This document shows, piece after piece, positions 17,174-24,236 of a stretch of DNA of 64,000 nt (its first letter is position 1; the number at the start of each line of letters is the position of its first letter). The translations under genes and the position numbers were made by a program. Under the pieces are notes generated by a model that was given only the letters and a program-made list of their open reading frames with translations, made no database searches and was not told where the DNA came from. The stretch comes from Parvibaculum sp039680535 (GTDB lineage Bacteria > Pseudomonadota > Alphaproteobacteria > Parvibaculales > Parvibaculaceae), in assembly GCF_039680535.1 (NCBI RefSeq), contig NZ_JBDKSS010000025.1:124001-188000 (forward strand), written 5' to 3'.

Positions 17174-17441
17174 CGCCCGGCGATCTTTCCTCAAGTCCCG
17201 GCCTCAAGTCCGGCTTGGGCCGCGGGCGGTCGGGGACCTTTCCGGGTGCTTGCCGGGCCTTGCCGGACCCCCGGCGGCAGGGTGCATAGCTAGGGACGCA
17301 CCCCCCTAAATGTCAATGTTTTCTTTGATTTTGGCGGGTTGGCCGCTTATGAATACCGCTCTTGCGGGTGGGGGCACGGGGGGCCTTTCGGCCCGTTTCC
17401 CGAGCTTCCGGAAAGCCCGCCCCTTCAGTCTCCAGATGCCC

Positions 17442-18338
17442 ATGTCGACCACCAGCAAAGAACCAGCCAAGGCGCTCAGCGAGGTCCGCCGCGAGATCGA
17501 TACGATCGACGACGCGATCCAGGATCTGCTGATGAAGCGCACGGAACTCGTGGTCGAGGTCGCGAATGCGAAGGCGCGCGCCGCGAGCGCGAACGGGGAG
17601 GGCAGTTTCATCGCCTTCCGGCCAGGCCGCGAGGCCTCGGTGTTGCGCCGTCTCGCTTCCCGGCAGAAGGGGCGTATGCCGCTCAAGGTCGTGTTCCGCA
17701 TCTTCCGCGAAGTCATTTCGACCATGACGCGCATTCAGGGCCCCTTCCGCATCGAGGTTTTCGGGCCGGACAACGCGCTTGCCTATTGGGATCTCGCGCG
17801 GAGCTATTACGGCTCGTCGACGGAGATGGAGCTTCACGACACGGCGCGCGAGGTGTTGCGCCGCGTGACCCATGACCGCTCGGCAGTCGGCATCCTGCCG
17901 CTTCCCGGCAATTTCGAGGGCGGCGACTGGTGGTCGGCGCTTGTGAATGGCGCAAAGGATGGGCCCCGCGTCGTCGCGCGCATACCATTCCTCGAGATCG
18001 GGACCGAGAGCGATGCGGTGAGCGCGCTCGTCGTGACGCGGGCCGAGTTCGAGGCGACCGAAGACGATACGAGCCTTCTCGCCATTACCGTCGAGAGCAA
18101 TGTGAGCGAGGCCATGATGACCGCCCGTGTGAAAGCGGCGGGCTTCGACGCCACGCGCATCGCCGTTGCCGAAACGAAGGACGGGCAAGCGCTCCGCCAT
18201 AATCTTTTCGCCATCGCGGGCCATATCACCGCCGATGACGCGCGGCTCGACGCCATCACCTCGGATGGGACTGTCGAAAGCGCGCACATCATTGGCGGCT
18301 ATGCGAACCCGGTTCAACGCGCGAAAGACGGCGAATGA
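17442..18338 (+). CDS. AroQ-type chorismate mutase with degenerate prephenate-dehydratase-like C-terminal domain
   Basis: 298 aa. Residues about 10-100 form an AroQ chorismate mutase (VRREIDTIDDAIQDLLMKR, then RPGREASVLRRL), converting chorismate to prephenate. Residues 105-290 follow the layout of prephenate dehydratase (FGPDNALAYWDLARSYYG, VGILPLPGN, then an ACT-like LLAITVES part). However, the Thr-Arg-Phe catalytic segment is not recognisable, so it is probably not a dehydratase. It leads an operon with hisC (1 bp gap) and tyrA (overlap), which fits tyrosine synthesis. The start at 17442 is chosen by homology; an ATG six bases upstream is equally possible. Confidence 0.8.
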   Translation: MSTTSKEPAKALSEVRREIDTIDDAIQDLLMKRTELVVEVANAKARAASANGEGSFIAFRPGREASVLRRLASRQKGRMPLKVVFRIFREVISTMTRIQGPFRIEVFGPDNALAYWDLARSYYGSSTEMELHDTAREVLRRVTHDRSAVGILPLPGNFEGGDWWSALVNGAKDGPRVVARIPFLEIGTESDAVSALVVTRAEFEATEDDTSLLAITVESNVSEAMMTARVKAAGFDATRIAVAETKDGQALRHNLFAIAGHITADDARLDAITSDGTVESAHIIGGYANPVQRAKDGE

Positions 18339-18339
18339 A

Positions 18340-19440
18340 ATGACGAAGAAACCAGTTCCCCAGAAGGGCATTCTCGAGATCGCTCCCTATGTCGGCGGTC
18401 GTGCCCACGCACATGGCGTGGCCAAGGTCTTCAAGCTCTCGGCCAACGAAACGCCGCTCGGGCCTTCGCCGCTCGCGCGCGAGGCCTTCGTCCGCTCGGC
18501 CGACCAGCTCGAATTCTACCCGGAAGGCTCGGCCGCCGAATTGCGCGCGGCGATTGCCGAACGCTATGGCCTCAATCCGGACAATATCGTTTGCGGTTCG
18601 GGCTCGGACGAGCTGTTGCACCTGCTTGCCCAGGCCTATCTCGGCGAGGGCGATGAGGCGATTGCGACGGAGCACGGCTTTCTCGTTTATCCGATCGTGA
18701 CCCGCGCGGCCGGCGCGAAGATCGTTCAGGTGAAGGAGAAGGGGCTTCGCGCCGATGTCGATGCGATCCTCGCCGCGGTGACGCCGAAGACGAAGATCGT
18801 CTTCCTCGCCAATCCGAACAACCCGACGGGAAGCTATCTGTCGGTCGAAGAGGTGAAGCGGCTTCACGCCGGGCTTCGTCCCGACATCCTCTTCGTGATC
18901 GACGCGGCCTATAGCGAATATGTCGCGAAGAACGACTATGAGAGCGGTATCGAACTGGTCGCCACGTCCCAGAACGTGGTGATGACGCGCACCTTCTCGA
19001 AGATTCACGGCCTGGCAGCCATCCGTCTCGGCTGGATGTATGCGCCTGCTCATCTGGTCGACGTCATCAACCGCATTCGCGGGCCTTTCAACGTCTCGAT
19101 TCCGGCGCTTCAGGCGGGCATTGCTTCCATCCGCGATATCGACCACTTCGAAAAGGCGCGGGCGCACAATGCCGAATGGCTCGAATGGCTGTCGGTCGAG
19201 ATCTCGAAGCTTGGCCTCGATGTGGCGCCGAGCGTCGCGAACTTCCTGCTCATCCGCTTTCCGAGCGAGCCTGGCCGCACGGCGAAGGATGCCGACGAGT
19301 TCCTGATGAAGCGGGGCCTCATCCTGCGTCAGGTCGCGTCCTACGGCCTGCCCGATTATCTTCGCCTCTCGGTCGGCATCGAAGAGGCGAACAGGGCCGT
19401 CGTCGCGGCGCTGGCGGAATTTTTGGGACGGAAGCCATGA
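18340..19440 (+). CDS. hisC: Histidinol-phosphate / aromatic aminotransferase
   Basis: 366 aa fold-type I PLP enzyme. SANETPLGPSP, YPEGSAAELRAAIA, CGSGSDELL, LANPNNPTGSYL and the PLP lysine in TFSKIHGLAAIRLGW are classical HisC features. The gene sits between chorismate mutase and tyrA. It may therefore transaminate prephenate or 4-hydroxyphenylpyruvate as well as imidazole-acetol phosphate, a dual role known for alphaproteobacterial HisC homologues. It starts 1 base after the mutase stop. Confidence 0.9.
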   Translation: MTKKPVPQKGILEIAPYVGGRAHAHGVAKVFKLSANETPLGPSPLAREAFVRSADQLEFYPEGSAAELRAAIAERYGLNPDNIVCGSGSDELLHLLAQAYLGEGDEAIATEHGFLVYPIVTRAAGAKIVQVKEKGLRADVDAILAAVTPKTKIVFLANPNNPTGSYLSVEEVKRLHAGLRPDILFVIDAAYSEYVAKNDYESGIELVATSQNVVMTRTFSKIHGLAAIRLGWMYAPAHLVDVINRIRGPFNVSIPALQAGIASIRDIDHFEKARAHNAEWLEWLSVEISKLGLDVAPSVANFLLIRFPSEPGRTAKDADEFLMKRGLILRQVASYGLPDYLRLSVGIEEANRAVVAALAEFLGRKP

Positions 19441-20378
19441 GCGCCGAAAGGGCAGTCGATCCGCGTTTCGAGCGCGTCGCCATCATCGGCCTCGGCCTGA
19501 TCGGCGGCTCGCTCGGCCATGCTATCAAACGGGCCGGGCTTGCTGGCCATGTGGCGGGCTATGCGCGCTCGGCGGAGACGCGGGCCCGTGCGCTGGAAAT
19601 CGGCTTCATCGACAGTGCCCATGAGACGGCGGCGGAAGCGGTGAAGGATGCCGATCTCGTCGTCATCTGTACGCCGGTAGGTGCGCTCGGTCCCGTCGCG
19701 GCTGAAATCGAACCGCATCTGAAGCGCGGCGCGATCCTTACCGATGTGGGCTCCGTCAAGATGGCGGTGGTGCGCGACATCGGCCCCTATGTGCCGGAGG
19801 GCGTGCATTTCATCCCCGGCCATCCGATCGCGGGCACCGAACAATCGGGCCCCGATGCGGGCTTTGCCGAACTCTTCGACGGGCGCTGGTGCATTCTCAC
19901 GCCGGGTCCGGGTGCGGACCGCGATGCCGTGGCCCGGCTCGCCGCCTTCTGGCAGGCATGCGGCTCGAAGGTCGATTACATGGAGCCGAAGCATCACGAT
20001 CTGGTGCTTGCCATCGTCAGCCATCTTCCGCATCTCATCGCCTATAACATCGTCGGCACGGCGGACGATCTGGAGACGGTCACGGAATCGGAAGTCATCA
20101 AATATTCGGCGGGCGGCTTCCGCGACTTCACGCGTCTTGCCTCGTCCGACCCGACCATGTGGCGCGACATCTGCCTCAACAACAAGGACGCGATCCTGGA
20201 AATGCTGGGACGCTTCTCCGAGGATCTGTCGGCCATGCAGCGCATGATCCGCTGGGGCGATGGCGAGGGATTGTTCAATCTCTTCACGCGCACCCGCGCC
20301 GTGCGTCGTTCGATCATCGAAGCGGGTCAGGACACAGCCGCGCCGAATTTCGGACGCACGCCTGCGCAGAAGAAATAG
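19437..20378 (+). CDS. tyrA: Prephenate / arogenate dehydrogenase
   Basis: 313 aa. The NAD(P)-binding loop is IIGLGLIGGSLGHAIK (about 15-30). VVICTPVGA, TDVGSVK, FIPGHPIAGTEQSGP (substrate His) and LAIVSHLPHLIAYN (second His) are the TyrA signature blocks. It oxidatively decarboxylates prephenate or arogenate in tyrosine synthesis. There is no fused chorismate mutase or ACT domain. The ATG overlaps the hisC stop (ATGA). Cofactor and substrate preference (TyrA versus TyrC type) are not determined. Confidence 0.92.
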   Translation: MSAERAVDPRFERVAIIGLGLIGGSLGHAIKRAGLAGHVAGYARSAETRARALEIGFIDSAHETAAEAVKDADLVVICTPVGALGPVAAEIEPHLKRGAILTDVGSVKMAVVRDIGPYVPEGVHFIPGHPIAGTEQSGPDAGFAELFDGRWCILTPGPGADRDAVARLAAFWQACGSKVDYMEPKHHDLVLAIVSHLPHLIAYNIVGTADDLETVTESEVIKYSAGGFRDFTRLASSDPTMWRDICLNNKDAILEMLGRFSEDLSAMQRMIRWGDGEGLFNLFTRTRAVRRSIIEAGQDTAAPNFGRTPAQKK

Positions 20379-20384
20379 CGCTCG

Positions 20385-21515
20385 TCAGAACAGCGGTTCG
20401 AGCCTCGCGACCAGCACCGGACCGAGAAAGATCTTCCCTTCTGTGATGGTGACGGGCACGCGCACGCGGCCTGCCTGATCGCCCTGCAATTCCGCGACGA
20501 TGCCGAGACCGACCGTCGCGATACGCTCGTCCTTTGCGCTGATGACCTTGCCTTTGACGAGAGCTTTCAGAAGTCCCGCATAGTCGGCCACGGAGGCCTC
20601 GAGGCGGCCTTGCGGTCGCGCTTGCGCGTCGAGTGAAAGCTCGCCCTGCGCCCAGAGGTCGAGCGGCCCCCATTTGACCTGCATGTCGGAAATCGTCAGG
20701 ACGCCGCCGCCCTGCGCCCAGGCGCGACCGAAATCGACAGGGCTTGCATTGGTGTTGCGCGGCAGGTTCCTGATCCGCGCCTGTGCGGCAATCACATCGA
20801 TGCGCGGGCCGAGGACGCGCGGCGCATCGCTGTCATCGAGCGCCATGTTGTCGCCCTGAATGGCGACGTCGTAGCTCACATCGGCGGTGGGCGGTCCGCC
20901 CGCTGCGTCCGCAGGCCTTGTGTGGAACTGAAGCCGTCCGGCCGCAAAGCGCTGGCCAGCGCTCGGCGCCTTTCCGTCCTTCAGCGCGACGAGATTGTTG
21001 ATGTCGATGGCGAGCCGGCCGAAGGGGGCATCCTTCACATTCACATAGCTCGCCCATGTGCCTTCCGCGGAGATGCGAACGGCATGGCGCTTTCCGCCAT
21101 TCCTGGCGGGATCGCGATATTGCAGCAGCTGTTCGCCGCCGACCTTGAGCACGACATGATTGAGGCTATAGGGCAGGAAGTCGGCAGCGAGACTGTCCGC
21201 AGACCACCGCCAGGCTTCGGGGGCATTGGGCGCGGAGACGGCTGGCGCGGTGAAGTTCGCCTCGACGCGATAGGGATAGCCCGAGATCGCGAGGCCGCTC
21301 CAGTTGACCGCGACGTCGCCCGATTGATGCTGGGCCGCGAAGCTTTCGAGGAAGTCCCGTGCCTTGCCGGCCATCACGTACCAGTAGATGGAATAGATGG
21401 CCGCGAGGACGGCAAGCGCAATGGCCGGCAGGAAGATGCGTGCGCGCGTGGCGGGCTTCCGCAGCGGGGCTTCCGATGGTGTGCTGGTCATTGGGTCGCT
21501 AAAGTGGCCTGTCAT
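20385..21515 (-). CDS. DUF2125 membrane-anchored protein
   Basis: Up to 376 aa; an ATG at 21491 would remove eight residues. One N-terminal helix (IFLPAIALAVLAAIYSIYWY) anchors a long periplasmic part. VNWSGLAISGYPYRVEANF and the repeated beta-rich blocks are typical of DUF2125, an alphaproteobacterial family of unknown function that resembles envelope lipid-transfer (AsmA-like) proteins in general look. It converges with tyrA (6 bp between stops) and is divergent from the ChaC-like gene. Confidence 0.82.
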   Translation of the reverse strand: MTGHFSDPMTSTPSEAPLRKPATRARIFLPAIALAVLAAIYSIYWYVMAGKARDFLESFAAQHQSGDVAVNWSGLAISGYPYRVEANFTAPAVSAPNAPEAWRWSADSLAADFLPYSLNHVVLKVGGEQLLQYRDPARNGGKRHAVRISAEGTWASYVNVKDAPFGRLAIDINNLVALKDGKAPSAGQRFAAGRLQFHTRPADAAGGPPTADVSYDVAIQGDNMALDDSDAPRVLGPRIDVIAAQARIRNLPRNTNASPVDFGRAWAQGGGVLTISDMQVKWGPLDLWAQGELSLDAQARPQGRLEASVADYAGLLKALVKGKVISAKDERIATVGLGIVAELQGDQAGRVRVPVTITEGKIFLGPVLVARLEPLF

Positions 21516-21530
21516 TTTTCGAGGCGCAGC

Positions 21531-22070
21531 ATGCAGGATTTATGGGTCTTTGGATATGGTTCGCTGATGTGGCGGCCCGGCTTCGAGTTCGAGGAGCGCC
21601 GGCCGGCCCTGCTCAAAGGCTACCATCGCGGCTTTTGCGTTTATAGCCATGTCCACCGGGGCACGCCCGAGCGGCCCGGTCTTGTGTTCGGTCTTGATAC
21701 AGGCGGCGAGTGCCGCGGTGTCGCCTTCCGTGTCGAGGCAACGCGGGCGGCCGAGACGCGCCGCTACCTCGAAGCGCGCGAACAGGTAACCTCTGTTTAT
21801 GTCGAGGCGATGAAGCAGGTGAAGCTGGTCGACGATGGCAGCCATGTGGAAGCGCTCTGCTATCTGGTCGATCCGACGCATCCGCAATATGCGGGCGAGC
21901 TTTCCTTCGAGAGGCAGGTGGCGCTGATTGCGGCGGGCGAGGGCAGCTCGGGCAGGAACCCGGACTATCTCGAAAGTACGGTCCGCCATCTCGAAGAGGC
22001 GGGCATCGCCGACAAGGATCTCACCCGGCTTTGGCAGGCCGTCGAAGAGCGGCTGCGTCAATCCGCGTGA
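21531..22070 (+). CDS. ChaC-like gamma-glutamylcyclotransferase
   Basis: 179 aa. The product-binding loop WVFGYGSLMWRPGF at the N-terminus and RRPALLKGYHRGFCVYS identify the ChaC family, which cleaves gamma-glutamyl peptides, chiefly glutathione, to 5-oxoproline. YLEAREQV contains the likely catalytic Glu position. The ATG at 21531 follows GAGGCGCAGC. Its last 50 bases overlap the 3' end of the convergent glycosylase gene. gloB and a glyoxalase-fold protein also lie in the window, so glutathione-linked enzymes are well represented. Confidence 0.88.
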   Translation: MQDLWVFGYGSLMWRPGFEFEERRPALLKGYHRGFCVYSHVHRGTPERPGLVFGLDTGGECRGVAFRVEATRAAETRRYLEAREQVTSVYVEAMKQVKLVDDGSHVEALCYLVDPTHPQYAGELSFERQVALIAAGEGSSGRNPDYLESTVRHLEEAGIADKDLTRLWQAVEERLRQSA

Positions 22071-23226
22071 CGCCGGTGAAGCGGGCGAGGTCTTCGAGTG
22101 TGGCTTCGACGGCTGCTTTGCGGGCGCGGTCGAGCTTCACGCCGGGCTCGAGCCAGAAGCCTTTCACCTCCAGCCGGTCCTCGGCGCGGTGCACCTTGAG
22201 GTCCGCGCGGGCGGTGAAGCGTGTGCCTTCAAGGATCGGCAGCACGTAATAGCCATAGCGGCGCTTCGCTTCCGGCACGAAGATTTCGATCGTGTAGTCG
22301 AAGCCGAAAAGCCGTTGGGTGCGCTTGCGGTCGCGGATCGCAGGGTCGAATGGCGAGAGGAGCCGCGTGCTCTCGTCCGGGTCGGGAAGGGCCGCGATGT
22401 CGGCCTCGATGGAGGCGGGCGCGAAGGCGTGGCGATGGCTCCCATCAGCGCCTTCGACATTCACCTCGATAATCTCCTTTCGCCGTATCGCCGCTTTCGT
22501 CCAGTCCCTGGCTTCGGCGATTTCGATGAGGTCGAAGAAGCTCGCAAGCTCCGTCGGCGTGGCGAGCCCGAGCCGGGCGAGCGCTTCGCGGCAGGCCCAG
22601 TCGACGGTCTGCTTGCGTGTCGGACGTGCGGCGCGGAGATCGGCAGGGATCACGCGCTCCGAGAGATCGTAGATTTTCTCGAAGCCGTCGCGGCGCGAGA
22701 TGGCGAGTTCGCCCGTGCGCCAGAGATATTCGAGCGCCGTTTTCGATGGACCCCATCCCCACCAGCCGCCTGCTCCCTTGTCCTCGAAATCGCGTGTCGA
22801 GACTTCGCCATCGCGGCGTATGCGCGAGCGAACCTTGCGGATCGTTTTCTCGGGCTCCGGGCCAAAGCGTTCGCGCCAGCGCGGATGATCGATCCGGGCC
22901 TTCGCCGCTCGAAAGCGGTGATGCCAGTGCGGATAGAACTCCATCGGGATCAGCGACGCGTCATGCGTCCAGTGTTCGAACAGAGCGCGGTGGTCGTGGT
23001 GCAACGCGTTCAGGCGTTCACGTTCATACTGCGCAGCCCGCGAGAAAAGGATCATGTGATGCGCGCGTTCGACCGTATTGACGGAGTCGAGCTGTACGAA
23101 ACCGATGCGCCGCACGAGCCCGAGAAGATCATCATGACCGAGAGCGTCGTCGTGGCGGGTTCCAAGCGCGTGGCGCTCGAGGAAGAGACGTCGCGCCGCG
23201 TCGTTGGAAATGTCGAGCGCGGTCAT
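22021..23226 (-). CDS. YcaQ/AlkX-like winged-helix DNA glycosylase
   Basis: 401 aa HTH_42 family protein (formerly DUF1006). The motif VQLDSVNTVERAHH near residue 45 has the Q-x-D form typical of the YcaQ-like branch; the AlkZ-like branch has Q-x-Q. HHDHRALFEHWTHDASLIP and GYYVLPIL are also conserved. E. coli YcaQ unhooks interstrand DNA crosslinks and excises bulky N7-alkyl adducts. Its start overlaps the stop of no upstream gene; rather, the downstream glyoxalase-like gene's TGA overlaps this gene's ATG, so the order is glyoxalase-like then glycosylase. Confidence 0.85.
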   Translation of the reverse strand: MTALDISNDAARRLFLERHALGTRHDDALGHDDLLGLVRRIGFVQLDSVNTVERAHHMILFSRAAQYERERLNALHHDHRALFEHWTHDASLIPMEFYPHWHHRFRAAKARIDHPRWRERFGPEPEKTIRKVRSRIRRDGEVSTRDFEDKGAGGWWGWGPSKTALEYLWRTGELAISRRDGFEKIYDLSERVIPADLRAARPTRKQTVDWACREALARLGLATPTELASFFDLIEIAEARDWTKAAIRRKEIIEVNVEGADGSHRHAFAPASIEADIAALPDPDESTRLLSPFDPAIRDRKRTQRLFGFDYTIEIFVPEAKRRYGYYVLPILEGTRFTARADLKVHRAEDRLEVKGFWLEPGVKLDRARKAAVEATLEDLARFTGVTRIDAAALRRPAKAG

Positions 23227-23639
23227 CCCCGCGGCTCGAAGACGAATTCGAGCTTGAGCCCGTCCGGATCGGCGAACATCACCGCGTAATAGCCCTCGCC
23301 ATATTGGGGATAGTCGGCGGGCGCGTCGAGGATCGTCGCCTTGATGTCGAGCAGGAGCTTGTAGAGCGCATCCACATCGGCGCGGCTCTCCGCCTGCAGT
23401 GCAAAATGGTGGAGCCCCGGCGAATAGCGGTCATGGCGGCGCGAGCGCCCGAGTTCGGTTGCTTCCACAATGCCAATGGTCGGCAGGCTGTCGCGCGAGG
23501 TCGCATGTTCCCAGTCTATGCCGCGCTCGTCTTCCGACCAGCGGCGATAACCCATGAAACCCAGCACCGCGTCGTAGAAGGGCGCCGATTGCGAGACTTT
23601 GGAAACGGTGAGATCGAGATGATGAAGAAATCCGCGCAT
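23223..23639 (-). CDS. VOC / glyoxalase-bleomycin resistance fold protein
   Basis: 138 aa single-domain VOC protein. FLHHLDLTVSKVSQSAPFYDAVLGFMGY gives the first metal-ligand His region. GLHHFALQAESRADVDALY and the ending AVMFADPDGLKLEFVFEP give the second half with the Glu ligand. The substrate is unknown. Its TGA overlaps the ATG of the YcaQ-like gene (ATGA), so the two are coupled, which may hint at a shared electrophile or drug-damage role. Confidence 0.82.
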   Translation of the reverse strand: MRGFLHHLDLTVSKVSQSAPFYDAVLGFMGYRRWSEDERGIDWEHATSRDSLPTIGIVEATELGRSRRHDRYSPGLHHFALQAESRADVDALYKLLLDIKATILDAPADYPQYGEGYYAVMFADPDGLKLEFVFEPRG

Positions 23640-23644
23640 GTGAC

Positions 23645-24106
23645 TCAGTGGCCGCTCCAGGGTGTGACGGGCACGCTCGCGACGGCGTTGAAGGGCGAGC
23701 CGTCGATGATCTTGTCGCTGATGGCGAGATAGACGAGCGTTTTCCGCTTCGCATCGACGATGCGATAGACCTTGGTATGCTTGAAGAAGACGGAGGTCTT
23801 TTCGGAATAGACCTTCTCGCGGTCCCGGAGCTTTGCGAGGTCCGCCGTGATCGGCCCGGTCTGGATGCAGGAGAGCGAGAAGCGCGACGGGTCTTCCGCA
23901 AGGCCCACCATGCCCGACATGCCGCCGGTGCGCGCCTGCGCGATATAGCAGGTGACGCCGCCCACTGCCGTATCGTCGAAGGCGGAGACGCAAACCTTGT
24001 CGTTCGTGCCCATGACGCGGAAGGTCGTCGAGACGCAGTCGATGTCGTCGGCGAGTGCCGGTGTGGCGAAGAGTGCGAGGAGTGCAGTTGCGAGGATTGG
24101 CTTCAC
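23645..24106 (-). CDS. creA: CreA family periplasmic protein
   Basis: 153 aa. A signal peptide (MKPILATALLALFATPALA) precedes a CreA domain: DIDCVSTTFRVMGTNDKVCVSAFDDTAVGGVTCY, with conserved Cys pairs, and TSVFFKHTKVYRI further on. The function of CreA is not established. The start is GTG at 24106, supported by AAGGAAACAGAC seven bases upstream. Longer readings from 24277 would translate through a repeat element and are rejected. Confidence 0.87.
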   Translation of the reverse strand: MKPILATALLALFATPALADDIDCVSTTFRVMGTNDKVCVSAFDDTAVGGVTCYIAQARTGGMSGMVGLAEDPSRFSLSCIQTGPITADLAKLRDREKVYSEKTSVFFKHTKVYRIVDAKRKTLVYLAISDKIIDGSPFNAVASVPVTPWSGH

Positions 24107-24130
24107 GTCTGTTTCCTTTGCCCCTTTTTC

Positions 24131-24214
24131 GTCATGGCCCGGCTTGACCGGGCCATCCACGTCTTGCCACCGGGATAGGAAGACGTGGATGCCCCGCATG
24201 AAGCGGGGCATGAC
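24131..24214. repeat. Cloverleaf-like palindromic repeat (REP/RIME-type element)
   Basis: The element has three nested stems. Left arm: ATGGCCCGG-CTTGA-CCGGGCCAT (24134-24156). Central stem: ATCCACGTCTT (24155-24165) with AAGACGTGGAT (24180-24190). Right arm: ATGCCCCGC-ATGAA-GCGGGGCAT (24189-24211). GTCATG at 24131 pairs with CATGAC ending at 24214. It lies between nrdJ and creA on the minus strand. Such elements are frequent in alphaproteobacterial intergenic DNA. It may act as a terminator, a processing signal or a nonautonomous mobile repeat. Confidence 0.8.
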
Positions 24215-24236
24215 GGGATGGAATGGAAAGTCTAAC

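Noticed and set aside
17195..17309. SAM-II or other SAM riboswitch upstream of metX
   Set aside because: The leader is GC-rich with stems, but the conserved SAM-II core could not be found. A covariance-model search would decide.
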